This document shows, one piece after another, positions 24,872-34,502 of a stretch of DNA of 64,000 bases. The position numbers and the translations under genes were made by a program. The notes under the pieces are model-generated. The model was not told the DNA's origin. It did not search any database and was given only the letters and a program-made list of their open reading frames with translations. Position 1 is the stretch's first letter. The number at the start of each line of letters is the position of its first letter. The stretch is from Turnera subulata (taxonomy: Eukaryota; Streptophyta; Magnoliopsida; Malpighiales; Passifloraceae), in contig JAKUCV010001365.1 of NCBI GenBank assembly GCA_028386065.3, positions 3,897 to 67,896 of the forward strand, in the 5' to 3' direction.

Positions 24872-26250
24872 CTAGCAATGGATCCAGCTCTCAGAAGGAT
24901 CTGGGAAGAAAGGATCTGGAGGGTCATTGGGCTTGGGTGGAGGACAGTAGATGTAGTTTCCCTCCCTTGGATATGCCCGCTCGAATTTGATTCTTGCTTT
25001 AAACTGCTCAAAAACTTCTTGAGATTCACCCAGATTAGGACTCACAGCCTTCAGTCTACGACTTACGCAATATACACAATGCAAACTAGCCCAAAATGCC
25101 TCCCAGTCCGAGTCTGATTCTCCCATCGACAAACTGTGACCTTCCCTGTCCACATAGAACAGCACATAACCTCTCCATGGAGGACAATTATCCAATGTAG
25201 CCCCCTCCCATATCTCTGCAGCCATTTCCCTATTCCATCTCTGTGAGTGGTGTACTTTACCATTGTGCACAATTGTCTCCCAGTAACGAAGCCACTTCAC
25301 AAGGCGATCCTTGTTTCCAACAACCCCTCTATCAATCGCTCGTTCATGAGTAAAATTCCCCTGCCAATCCAGAACATATAGTGGGATCTTGTTGCCGCTG
25401 TGATTGGGGGCTCTTCGGTGGTGGCTAAGGAATAGACTTGCGATTCTCCTCCCTTTAACTCTTCTTGCTATCAAGGGAAGAAACATTGTTACAAACGAAG
25501 AAGCAGCAGCAGTCTGCAAGGCAAATTGTAGAACTGAACGCAGAAGGTGCAAGGCCGTAACATACACAACACAACATGACTAGCACAGTAACTCGAGATA
25601 TATTCATTATCCTACACCATAACAGAACACCTACAAAGGAAAAACAATTTACCTTCTTGGATGTAAGCAAGAGGCAGCTTCGCCCGAAAGGTCAATGGCA
25701 CCTTTTTCCTGAAAATAAATGTGTGGCTTCTCCTCTTTCTCCGTTCTCTCTTCAGGGCTATTAACAGAAAAAAAAAAAAAAACACAGACCAAAAGTTCAC
25801 TTCTAAATACTCCTAAATTATCTCCCCAAGAATAATAAAAAAAATAGAAGGATTTGCGTCTGACCATTATTCCTTAGAGGGAAGTTTGACTCAAATATCA
25901 TTGGCATCTCCCTAGACAGAGAATCCGTGGGAATACCATGTCGCTCCAGAAAATCAAATCCCCTATCTACAAAGTCATCAGCAGTCGATTGCATCATCAA
26001 CAAGTCGATATCATCATCAGAGGTTGTGGTGCTGTAAGAAAAGCAAACGATTGATTAAAAACAAAGTACAACAAGTTTTTGACTAGACAGAAAATCTATG
26101 AATACGATTTAGTTAATTAGCAAAAATATAGCATCAAGATTGAAAACCAAATACCGAAACTATTACCGAGAGATGTTATTGGGGGTTCTCCTCCCATGAA
26201 CCAAACGAAGGAATCTAGGTGTGGTGATTCTCTCCCCTTCTATTTCACTT
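24872..26250 (-). pseudogene. uncharacterised multi-exon coding remnant, possibly 3' part of the exonuclease-like locus
   Basis: Minus-strand exon-like blocks with AG/GT borders: ASEIEGERITTPRFLRLVHG (about 26253-26167); STTTSDDDIDLLMMQSTADD onward (about 26036-25870); PEERTEKEEKPHIYFQEKGA (about 25760-25650); and a long final frame from about 25480 to a stop at 24872 containing PLYVLDWQGNFTHERAIDRG, WNREMAAEIWEGATLDNCPP and GYVLFYVDREGHSL. The first block and the start of the last are related (SE.EGERI..RFLRLVHGRRTPN against RRVKGRRIASLFLSHHRRAPN), an internal duplication. I do not recognise a family. The blocks lie in the same orientation just downstream of the exonuclease-like exons and may be one gene with them. 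Whether it is expressed is unknown. Confidence 0.4.
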
Positions 26251-26508
26251 GCTGTCAAGGAAAGTAAAAGAAAAATTATGACAGTCTTGCTTACTGGATA
26301 TACACAACACAAAATGATTGGAACAAAACCTAGCCATCAGTACTCTCATTCCCAAACAATAGCATGCATCCACCCAAACACATTTCAAAGACAGAGATAG
26401 ATGTAACCAGAAACTAATTAACTAATTAGCCCTACTTTACTTCCACAAACACATTTTCGTTTGATCATCTAACTAAAACAAAGAAGAGAGTTATATTCTA
26501 GGCACAAT

Positions 26509-26557
26509 AAGAAAATGGGCGTCCTGTTTATCAAAGAAAAAGAAAAAGAAAATGGGC
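26509..26557 (+). mobile_element. tail-only retroposon stub at the exon-intron edge of the exonuclease-like gene
   Basis: AAGAAAATGGGC lies at 26509-26520 and 26546-26557. The 25-nt insert begins GTCCTGTTTATCAAAG and ends in A/G-interrupted A-runs adjoining the second repeat. Confidence 0.6.
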
Positions 26558-26920
26558 TTACTCCCAGCCAGCATGTTCTTTCCCAGAAGCATATTCACAG
26601 CAGCTTCAGTGCATGCATACTCAGTCTGCCATGTACTAAGCGAACTCCTTTCCCAGTCTTCGGATCTTGCAGACGTTCTTCCTCTTCCAATCCCTCGTAC
26701 AACAGCATATCCTTCGCCAACCGCCCCCATGACCTTATCTCCACTGCAATCACGCTCAGGTTACACGCCGTCGCCACGTGCAGGCCGTGTCGAGTCCTTG
26801 AAAGAACTTCGTTGACGTCGAAGCCCCATGACCCTACAAAAGTGATCCCGGCGTCGGCCAGATACGCGCGGAGGAAGCCTAGGTCGCGGTTGCCGTCGGC
26901 GTAGCGGTGGAGCTGGAATA

Positions 26921-27877
26921 TGTTGGGGAAAACTGCAAAAGATTCGGGGAAAAATAAAACAAGACACAAAGATTTAACGTGGTTCGGCCTTAAACTTGCC
27001 TACCTCAACGATCTTCCTCTCTTCACTAATATAAAAATATTAGTACATCAAACCTCTCAAGAAAATACTACTCTTTATCTACTCTAGCCGCACACCCACA
27101 ACTACTTTGCAGCTCTACATAAAACTTACACAAAGCCTCCTATTTATAATAGCTAAAGAGCTACTACTTGGAGGACACTCCAAGCAAAATTAATTGTCCT
27201 ACTTTTTCTTCAAGCAAAAGTCTGTCTTGGGCCAAGTCCAATTGCAGCCCAAATCCCAACAATCTCCACCTTGGGTTGAATTGGACTTGGTGATCTTCGC
27301 TGTTTCATCTTTCTTCATCCAAATCTGCTTGAGTGTTCTACATGTTGGTGCACGGCTATCTTCCCTGCTACTAGCCATCATTGCAAAACCAACCTTCCTC
27401 TTGTTGGACGCAATAATGTTCTGCCCTCTGCCTGATACTACACAAGCCTCAACCTTCATACTGCTCTTCACTGCACTTCCAATCAACCTGTAAAGGTTCT
27501 TCTCCATCAATTCCCCCTTCATAATTACCAAGGCGCCTTTGGTAACCTTCAAAACTCCACCTCGAGAAGAAAAACCACATCCTCTCGAATCAAGTCTACC
27601 AAGGGAGATTAAATTTCTTCCAAGCTCTGGCACGTGCCACACATCTGCAAAAGTCTTCACAAATCCATCATGCATCTTGATCTTCACACTACCAATACCA
27701 TGAATTTTTAATTCATGATTATCTGCCAATACTACTGCCTCTCCGTCACTGCAAGGCTTGTAACTGCTAAACCACTCTTTATTTGCACAAATATGAAATG
27801 AACAGGCAGAGTCCAAAATCCACGAATCTTCAACTTTGTGCTCACCTTTTCTTTCTTGTACAAGGAAGGCTTCACCA
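26921..27877 (-). repeat. 3' terminal repeat (extended LTR)
   Basis: 957 bp. The canonical LTR portion is 26921-27261. The polypurine tract lies at 27262-27272, and 27273-27877 is coding sequence that has become part of U3. The boundary TGGTGAAGCC is preceded on the minus strand by GAAGATGATTCGGA, a purine-rich stretch. Confidence 0.85.
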
Positions 27878-28701
27878 TCCGAATCATCTTCAACAATCGC
27901 AGTCTCACTAGACTTCTTGCGATTTTTCTTTAATTCTTCCATATCCTTCTTCATCTCCTCACAATAAAATTGGATATGACCCTTCTTGTGACAGTAGTAA
28001 CACTCCTTATCTTTATAATCAACTCTTCCTCTTGAACCAGATCTAGAATTTCTTCGAAACTTGTTAGACCGTGACGGGCCCCTGCCACGGTTAATCTCTG
28101 CTACGGTAACATCTTCACCTGCACTGCTACTAGACTGGTTCAATTTGAAATTCTCCATTAGCACTGCTGTCACATCTACAACTGAAAGAGTCTGCTTCCC
28201 AATACACAATGAATTCCTCAAATTGTCATACGAATGCGGAAGAGACATCAACAACATCAAGGCCTTATCCTCTTCTTCATACTTCACATCAATGCTAGCC
28301 AACTCCTTAATTAACTTATTAAATCGATTGATGTGATCTACAACATGCGTACCTTCGTACATCTTCAACTGGTACAACTCTTTCTTCATAAATAGTCGAT
28401 TTGTGGGTGATTTCGACATGTAGATATCTTCTAATTTCTTCATCATCTCCACCGGACTTGTCTCATCAATCACATTGTACTTCACGTCTGGCACAAGAGT
28501 TAATCTGATGGTACTAACAGCTCGCTGCTCGAGCTCCTCCCAATCTTCATCCTTCATGTCCTTTGGCTTCTTCTCCTTGCCAAAGAGCGTCTTCATCAAC
28601 CCCTGCTGCACCAACAGATCTTTGATGCTACTCTGCCAGAGACTGAAATCCTTCTTGCCATCAAATTGCTCCACCTCAAATTTTGTGCCTGAAACCGCCA
28701 T
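27199..28701 (-). CDS. Gag-protease polyprotein of the retroelement
   Basis: ATG at 28699-28701 opens 500 residues. Residues 1-200 are the UBN2-type Gag (FDGKKDFSLWQSSIKDLLVQ; MKKELYQLKMYEGTHVVDHI). An arginine-rich linker and a CCHC zinc knuckle CYYCHKKGHIQFYC follow near residue 235. A protease-like domain has WILDSACSFHIC near residue 295, where copia-type proteases carry the catalytic D-S-G/A/C. Then comes the Gag-pre-integrase-like region VWHVPELGRNLISLGRLDSR. The frame then runs across the polypurine tract (NSTQGGDCWD) and ends inside the short LTR. No integrase or reverse transcriptase domain is present. Its last 226 residues lie in the 3' repeat and are duplicated in the 5' repeat as an orphan frame. 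Confidence 0.9.
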   Translation of the reverse strand: MAVSGTKFEVEQFDGKKDFSLWQSSIKDLLVQQGLMKTLFGKEKKPKDMKDEDWEELEQRAVSTIRLTLVPDVKYNVIDETSPVEMMKKLEDIYMSKSPTNRLFMKKELYQLKMYEGTHVVDHINRFNKLIKELASIDVKYEEEDKALMLLMSLPHSYDNLRNSLCIGKQTLSVVDVTAVLMENFKLNQSSSSAGEDVTVAEINRGRGPSRSNKFRRNSRSGSRGRVDYKDKECYYCHKKGHIQFYCEEMKKDMEELKKNRKKSSETAIVEDDSDGEAFLVQERKGEHKVEDSWILDSACSFHICANKEWFSSYKPCSDGEAVVLADNHELKIHGIGSVKIKMHDGFVKTFADVWHVPELGRNLISLGRLDSRGCGFSSRGGVLKVTKGALVIMKGELMEKNLYRLIGSAVKSSMKVEACVVSGRGQNIIASNKRKVGFAMMASSREDSRAPTCRTLKQIWMKKDETAKITKSNSTQGGDCWDLGCNWTWPKTDFCLKKK

Positions 28702-28716
28702 CGCGAACCTTTATCG

Positions 28717-28736
28717 AACCTGGCTCCGCTACCAGT
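28717..28736 (-). promoter_or_regulatory. primer-binding site of the retroelement
   Basis: Directly after the CCCCAACA end of the 5' repeat, after AC, the minus strand reads TGGTAGCGGAGCCAGG. This resembles the common plant copia primer-binding site TGGTATCAGAGC, complementary to the 3' end of an initiator-type tRNA with substitutions. Confidence 0.7.
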
Positions 28737-29693
28737 TGTTGGGGAAAACTGCAAAAGATTCGGGGAAAAATAAAACAAGACACAAAGATTTAACGTGGTT
28801 CGGCCTTAAACTTGCCTACCTCAACGATCTTCCTCTCTTCACTAATATAAAAATATTAGTACATCAAACCTCTCAAGAAAATACTACTCTTTATCTACTC
28901 TAGCCGCACACCCACAACTACTTTGCAGCTCTACATAAAACTTACACAAAGCCTCCTATTTATAATAGCTAAAGAGCTACTACTTGGAGGACACTCCAAG
29001 CAAAATTAATTGTCCTACTTTTTCTTCAAGCAAAAGTCTGTCTTGGGCCAAGTCCAATTGCAGCCCAAATCCCAACAATCTCCACCTTGGGTTGAATTGG
29101 ACTTGGTGATCTTCGCTGTTTCATCTTTCTTCATCCAAATCTGCTTGAGTGTTCTACATGTTGGTGCACGGCTATCTTCCCTGCTACTAGCCATCATTGC
29201 AAAACCAACCTTCCTCTTGTTGGACGCAATAATGTTCTGCCCTCTGCCTGATACTACACAAGCCTCAACCTTCATACTGCTCTTCACTGCACTTCCAATC
29301 AACCTGTAAAGGTTCTTCTCCATCAATTCCCCCTTCATAATTACCAAGGCGCCTTTGGTAACCTTCAAAACTCCACCTCGAGAAGAAAAACCACATCCTC
29401 TCGAATCAAGTCTACCAAGGGAGATTAAATTTCTTCCAAGCTCTGGCACGTGCCACACATCTGCAAAAGTCTTCACAAATCCATCATGCATCTTGATCTT
29501 CACACTACCAATACCATGAATTTTTAATTCATGATTATCTGCCAATACTACTGCCTCTCCGTCACTGCAAGGCTTGTAACTGCTAAACCACTCTTTATTT
29601 GCACAAATATGAAATGAACAGGCAGAGTCCAAAATCCACGAATCTTCAACTTTGTGCTCACCTTTTCTTTCTTGTACAAGGAAGGCTTCACCA
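28737..29693 (-). repeat. 5' terminal repeat (extended LTR)
   Basis: Direct copy of 26921-27877; the encoded residues of the coding part are identical. It adjoins the exonuclease-like exon at the GAATA target duplication. The short canonical LTR is 28737-29077. Confidence 0.85.
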
Positions 29694-30797
29694 GAATATG
29701 ACGCATTCACGGGCTTCGGTGCAGAACGAGAGGACCGCCGGCGGTGGGTTGGGGTTGGAGGCGGTAGGGCGGTTGCATTGGATGCCAAACCCCACCACGC
29801 GGCTTTGCCTGTTGTGTCTGATCCACTTGGAGAGGCCGTTAGTGTTCGTGACCAGAACCTTAGCGTCATCGTCGGGCCTCCTCGACAATCTGACCAGCAT
29901 TGTTGGTGGCGGGGATTGTTGGCGGCGGCGGCGGCCGATGCTGGCCCTTCGGTTGTTTCTGCCTGTTTCAAGAAAACAGAGGAGGCGAAGAGGAGGAAGA
30001 AGAAGAAGCGAGATTAGTTTTGTTTCAAGCAAGCAAGGAAAAAAAAAAAACCACAACATAAACTAAAATTAGTTTTGTTTCAATTAGTATATTTTGTTCT
30101 TTTCATTCCTGCTAGTCAGTCTGTTTTTCTGTTTCAATTCTGTAATTCTTTTCCATTTTTATTGTTCTCACCTCTGTCACTCGGTCGCTCAAAGTTTGGT
30201 TTTCTTAATCGTTAAGATGTTTGCAAATTGAAGTAGTTGCATAAAACCTCAATCCAAAAAACCAAAAGAACAACAACATTACCATCACCGTCCTCAGCAG
30301 CCTCCACCATCGCTGCTCCCTCTGTAAAAAACAACGACAACAGAGACAAAATCAGTCAGGTACATTATCCTTTTCTATAGCGAAGTAAAAATAACAAAAA
30401 AAAACGTTAAAATCTTACCATCAATAGGTTGCTCCTCCGATTTCATGTACTCGATGAGAGTTTCTTCCTCATCAGTAGCTGATTCCAGATCCTTCTCCAG
30501 CTTCGCTTCCACTTCCTTCCTTCCATCAGTTTTCGCTGATTTTGCAGTGAAGTGATCAGTCGCTAGCTTTTTAGTTAAAGAGAGACCTTAATGCAGTAAA
30601 AAGAACGAGAAAATCAGAGGAAGGCACATTACCTTTCTCTTCTCGAGCGGTTACTTTCTCTTCTCCAACCTTGGCTTTCTGCTCCTTTTTCCATTTCATT
30701 TTTACTGGTTTTCTCTCTCTTCTCTCTCTCTCTCTCTCCTCTCTCTCCCCCTCCCTCCTTCTCTGCCGCCTCGCCCAAATGAACCCCTGGTGTGCGT

Positions 30798-30807
30798 TAT
30801 ATATATA
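30798..30807 (-). promoter_or_regulatory. TATA box of the exonuclease-like gene
   Basis: The minus strand carries CTATATATATAA about 100 bp upstream of the ATG at 30699, followed by a GA-rich leader (30715-30770). It is suitably placed for a core promoter. Confidence 0.45.
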
Positions 30808-31150
30808 GAGACCGATGCCTGACCTGATTTCGGTTGATGATCATTTCGAGTTTTTGTCTTTTAGTATATGGTTACAGCTTTTTGAGCAAGCGAGTGTTTC
30901 CGAATTGCATGGGCGGAGTGGACAAATCAGTTATTGCCCACCTGTGCACAAATGGCACCCAGTTAAAAAACAAAAATTTGTAACATAACAGTAAAAGGAA
31001 TTGGGACCCGGGCACCCTCCAATTTTAATTTTTTTTTTTACTAATGAATTATGAGCACGTTAATGATATTTTTGCAACTTAATCCTAGGTAAGAAAAAGG
31101 GCAGGAGAAGATCACGTGGATTCCAGACTACTTAATTTTCAGCCAATTGT

Positions 31151-31372
31151 GGTTATTGGTGATTATTGGGCGATGGGAAGACCCCTGCATATATAATTGT
31201 TCATTCCTCTGCCTCCATATTGCAATATCAGCGTTATGCTACTAATAGTTTCTGGAGTCCTAATTAAGGGCATATGGTTATTATTGGTGATTTATTAGGC
31301 AACGGAAAGGACCCCTGCATATATAATTATTCATATTCCTTAGGCTCCATATTGCAATATCAGAGTTATGCC
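31151..31372. repeat. diverged tandem duplication, two copies, about 125-bp period
   Basis: Both copies contain GGTTATTGGTGATT or GGTTATTATTGGTGATTTAT, then ACCCCTGCATATATAATT and CTCCATATTGCAATATCAG. Copies lie at about 31151-31236 and 31276-31372. Non-coding. Confidence 0.75.
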
Positions 31373-32714
31373 CCAACATTCAAAGATCATTCGTTTTCGC
31401 ACGATCGTCTCAATAATTAGAGGACACTCCAGTTGGGGAAAAGTAGCTGGTACGTAATGACTAGGTAAAAAAAAAATAAATAAATAAATTGACAGCATCT
31501 CATGATCGGAGGTTCTGGCCACCGTCAGTCAAATTAACATACAGGAAACAAATATATATTGATCATGATCAAATAAAGTCAGAGAACATAAATACACCGA
31601 GCACATAACAACAGCTACTTAAGCATCTGTAAATGTCGTAATAGAATTATGTTCTGATAATTAACATGAAAGACCTAATTATTGCTCAACATAACATATA
31701 TAACTAATGGCAAGTATGCATACTGTTTGGTGCAAATATAAAAATCCATGATAAGCCTAGTACAGCACCAAAAATTGCTTTTGATCCAATAACAAGCCTT
31801 ACGCATTGGGCTCCCACCACTGATGCATTGGGTACGCAGTAGGCCCATGCCTATTAGACACTTCTCTGTTTTTAAGAGACAATGGGTGTAAAAAATTGAG
31901 AAGGGATGGTTTTTCTCCCCAATATTAAACGGGCGGGAAGGGGAATTCTTTTGGGCAACTGTAAATAGTGGGGACACAGGCTTGATAACTGACCAAATTG
32001 TTCATGTTATATTTATCTAATGGGACAAATGTATTTCGTGCCATCAATACTCATACAACCTAAAGGAACAAATTTAAAATTTTAGTCAGGGAACAAATTA
32101 ATGAATTAGTGTCTCTAAGTTAGTCACATTAGATTGGCTTTGTTGTAGTGAAACCTGGGTCAGGAAAGCTCTTTAAGGGAGGTTTTACATAAATTGACAG
32201 AATTTGAAATCAAAGAACAAATCAACAAGGACCCACGTTTACTTGACAATAAGGTTAGAAATTAATAACTCACACGATAGGTGGGTGGTGAAATTATGGC
32301 AAACTTTGACCTTATTTGTGAAAAATTTGCAGGATCTCGTAAGAAAACTAAAAATAAGGGAAAAAAAGTTGCGGGACCGATTCCTGAAGTTGAACTCAGA
32401 GCTCCAAGGAAGGATTAGGAAGGAGAAACTAGATGAGAAGAAGTAGTTGATGAAAAAGATTTGACCGGGGAACTAAGAAGGAGAGGCTCAATGTATGAAC
32501 CTTTATAACCAGAGAGCAAGTGGCAGGTAATTTTGAAGTGGTGGATGAATTTCCAGTGTGAAAATCCTTTGTGTCCTTAAAAATTTTCGTATTCTTTTTG
32601 TCAGTATGTATCTCTTACGGACTATACAATGACGTTAACATCTGTCAATGTTTCCACCCAAAAACGAAGAAATGAAAAAGACAATCAAATTTGTTTCACA
32701 TTTTTTAAAGACTT
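31373..32714. other. intergenic, no gene; holds fragments of local repeats
   Basis: The 31625-31690 stretch repeats the 3' flank of the F-box gene (TTCTGATAATTAACATGAAA). 31720-31860 is a partial copy of the 20.6-kb segmental repeat. An open stretch at 32204-32446 (+) is lysine-rich but has no recognisable domain and no splice context. Confidence 0.5.
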
Positions 32715-32723
32715 TGTTTGAGG

Positions 32724-32772
32724 ACAGTTATAACTTAAATCTCAAAAAAAAAAAAAAAAGCAGTTATAAGTT
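32724..32772 (+). mobile_element. tail-only retroposon stub absent from the paralogous arm
   Basis: CAGTTATAACTT (32724-32735) and CAGTTATAAGTT (32761-32772) flank AAATCTC plus an uninterrupted run of 17 A and a G. The paralogous arm near 21250-21275 has a single copy of the site and no A-run, which acts as a related empty site. Confidence 0.7.
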
Positions 32773-32860
32773 GTAACTTATATATGAAGTCCTCAGTTTT
32801 TCATGGGCTCGACTCTCGAAAAAGGAAAAGTTAGGAAAGAATAGTTTAAACATCGTGTAA

Positions 32861-32911
32861 TAACTTGTAGAATAATAATTTTTTTGAGAATTAACTTGTA
32901 TAATAATAATT
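32861..32911 (-). mobile_element. tail-only retroposon stub (poly-T)
   Basis: TAACTTGTAGAATAATAATT (32861-32880) and TAACTTGTATAATAATAATT (32892-32911) flank only 11 nt, TTTTTGAGAAT. The minus strand reads ATTCTCAAAAA. The same insertion is seen in inverse at 21111-21160. Confidence 0.7.
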
Positions 32912-33277
32912 AGATATGATTAGACAGGTAGTAATAGTATCTTCATTTACGAAAAAAAAAGAGGTAGAATAAAAAAATAGCTCGGGACAGATTTGGATTA
33001 AGGTATAAAGGTGTCAATCCTTGGTTGGAAGGTATCATAGGCCTGGGCCTTTTGCCTAGCCCAAACATCAGTCCTGCGAGGCCAATGCGTAGGGCTTGTT
33101 ATTGGATCAAAAACATTTTTTGGTGCTGTACTAGGTTTATCATCATCGATTTTTATATTTGGACCAAATTTCTATAGATTTTGGTCCTTATATTTCATAA
33201 TAATCATGAATTTTAATAAGCAAATTGACCCAGATTTTCTTGATGATTTAACTTGACACATGATGGATGAGCCCAAG

Positions 33278-34502
33278 CAAGGCTGTTAAAATCGCGTTTC
33301 GAATCGTCCGTTTTTACGTTTTTGTGCCTAAAAAATGGGTTGAAACGGATGTAGGATCGCTTTTGTGGTAAACTCGAGCAAAAACGTGTTTGGGATCGTT
33401 AAAATCGTTAAAAACGTACGTTTTTACCGTTTTTACTTAATTCATGTCCAATTTCAACCCAAATTTCCTCCTTCAAGGTCCATTAATGTAGCAGTCCTTA
33501 GAGTCCAGTATGTTACAGTACCCGGCCCACAAGGTTCAAAAGATTGGGCAGCTTAATCTTCTTGTCCAAAGCAAAACGAAATCCACTAAACCGTTCTGGA
33601 TAGTATGAAACTAAGGAAAAAAAAGAACCAGAAGAGTCGGGGTTTTTGGCAGAATCAACAAAATGAGGGGTCTCACACCAGTCACCAGGACCAAATTCTC
33701 ATTCAAAAACACAATTGCATCTATCAAGCGGAGAAAGGAAGAAGAACCATATACAAACTATTTAAATACGATGCCATCTTTTTGCACTAAAATTCAGCAT
33801 CAAAGTTGTCTGTTTGTAATAGAGGTGAATTTACAGAGTTTAAGTAGACAATTAGGTGTGACTTAGACATTCTTTTTTGTGGATCCTTATGTGCCTTTTT
33901 GTAAAAAGGTTTCGTGGTAGCTTTTGTTTAGGATGATTATGTATTCTAAGTTTCTTGTCTAGTAGCTGTTTATTCTAGTTTGGATGTGTTCATGTGCAAA
34001 TATCTGTTTGAGCTAAAAGTATTCCTTTTGATCTCGTATCTCTTTGCTTTCAGAGAGTAGGTGTTTGCAACCCAATTATGCTGCTGGATGAAATTGACAA
34101 AACAGGTTCTGATGTTCGTGGGGATCCTGCTTCAGCCTTGCTGGAGGTTCATTCTAAAAAATTATGTCTCCATGTCTTATTTTTATTTGAATATTATGCA
34201 CTTAATGCTATTTTTCAAATATTTCTATTAGAGACATCTTGTGTATTTTAAGTTTAAATTTATGATACTATGAATGCAGTGTAATTTAATCATGTGATTT
34301 GTTGTTATCATTTTATGATTTGGTTGAATTTGAATGATCATATGAAAATTTTAGATAGAATAGCATAATTGCATCATTTATATATCTAATTAATAAAAAT
34401 AATTAAATTTTGTAGACTCTTACGTTTTTACGATATTTTTTACGTTACGTTTTTTACAAGGCCTTTCCGAGTCAGGATGAAAACTCGATTTTAACAGCCT
34501 TG
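33278..34502 (+). mobile_element. hAT-like TIR element carrying a captured Lon protease exon (Pack-type)
   Basis: The ends CAAGGCTGTTAAAATCG and (inverse) CAAGGCTGTTAAAATCG are perfect 17-bp terminal inverted repeats. The flanking 8-mers are AGCCCAAG and GCCCCAAG (6 of 8 match). Subterminal AAAACGT/ACGTTTTT repeats occur at both ends (33380-33440 and 34420-34460). It interrupts arm 2 of the segmental duplication. Inside lies a host exon with flanking intron sequence (34054-34146), and there is no transposase. This is the structure of gene-fragment-carrying non-autonomous DNA transposons. Confidence 0.85.
34054..34146 (+). pseudogene. captured exon of a Lon-type ATP-dependent protease
   Basis: 93 nt, 31 open codons, bounded by a CTTTGCTTTCAG acceptor and a GT donor. 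It reads [20 protein letters not shown] and then [11 protein letters not shown]. This is the Walker B region (MLLDEIDK) of the AAA+ module of Lon proteases of mitochondria, plastids or peroxisomes. No other Lon exon is present and it sits inside the TIR element at 33278-34502. Intact codons and splice sites suggest recent capture, and it could be spliced as a cassette exon if transcribed. Confidence 0.85.

Larger units (their letters stand above)
26921..29693 (-). mobile_element. gag-protease copia-type element with extended 957-bp terminal repeats
   Basis: The exact target duplication GAATA (26916-26920 and 29694-29698) flanks a 2773-bp insert. Its two ends, 26921-27877 and 28737-29693, are 957-bp direct repeats that appear identical where compared. 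On the minus strand it starts TGGTGAAGCC and ends CCCCAACA. Inside each repeat is a normal-looking short LTR of 341 bp (26921-27261 and 28737-29077; TGTTGGG...CCCAACA) preceded by a polypurine tract AAGGTGGAGAT, and upstream of that about 600 bp of protease-region coding sequence. A primer-binding site TGGTAGCGGAGCCAGG follows the 5' repeat. Integrase, reverse transcriptase and RNase H are absent. The element resembles gag-only terminal-repeat retrotransposons of plants. Confidence 0.9.
26480..30699 (-). pseudogene. WRN-exonuclease-like (DEDDy fold) gene, split by a retroelement
   Basis: Exon 1 (30633-30699, MKWKKEQKAKVGEEK), exon 2 (30419-30586), exon 3 (30283-30321) and exon 4 (from 29962) join in frame through GT-AG introns. 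Exon 4 begins the exonuclease fold: KVLVTNTNGLSKW and RVVGFGIQC, ending CVIF at 29694. Removing the 26921-29693 insertion and one TATTC copy restores CVIFQLHRY and continues GFLRAYLADAGITFVGSWGF and HVATACNLSVIAVE. In active WRN-type enzymes the first motif is D-x-E and the last Y-A-C-x-D. Here they are G-I-Q and Y-A-C-T-E, so metal ligands are lost. A frameshift lies before the last motif (LSTWQTEYACTEAAVNMLLG is in another frame, near 26600-26690). A dead or non-catalytic paralogue is inferred. Confidence 0.75.

Noticed and set aside
27194..28336. Several + strand frames opposite the Gag-protease gene (for example 27194-27493)
   Set aside because: Shadows of the minus-strand coding sequence; duplicated only because the terminal repeat is duplicated.
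29015..29971. 318-residue minus-strand frame as a host-retroelement fusion gene
   Set aside because: The fusion is simply the exonuclease-like exon read, in a shifted frame, into the 5' terminal repeat. The host part is out of frame with the conserved reading.
32204..32446. 80-residue lysine-rich + strand frame as a small gene
   Set aside because: Low complexity, no domain, no splice or promoter context.
34054..34146. A resident Lon protease gene
   Set aside because: Only one exon exists and it lies between the terminal inverted repeats of a transposon; no neighbouring Lon exons.
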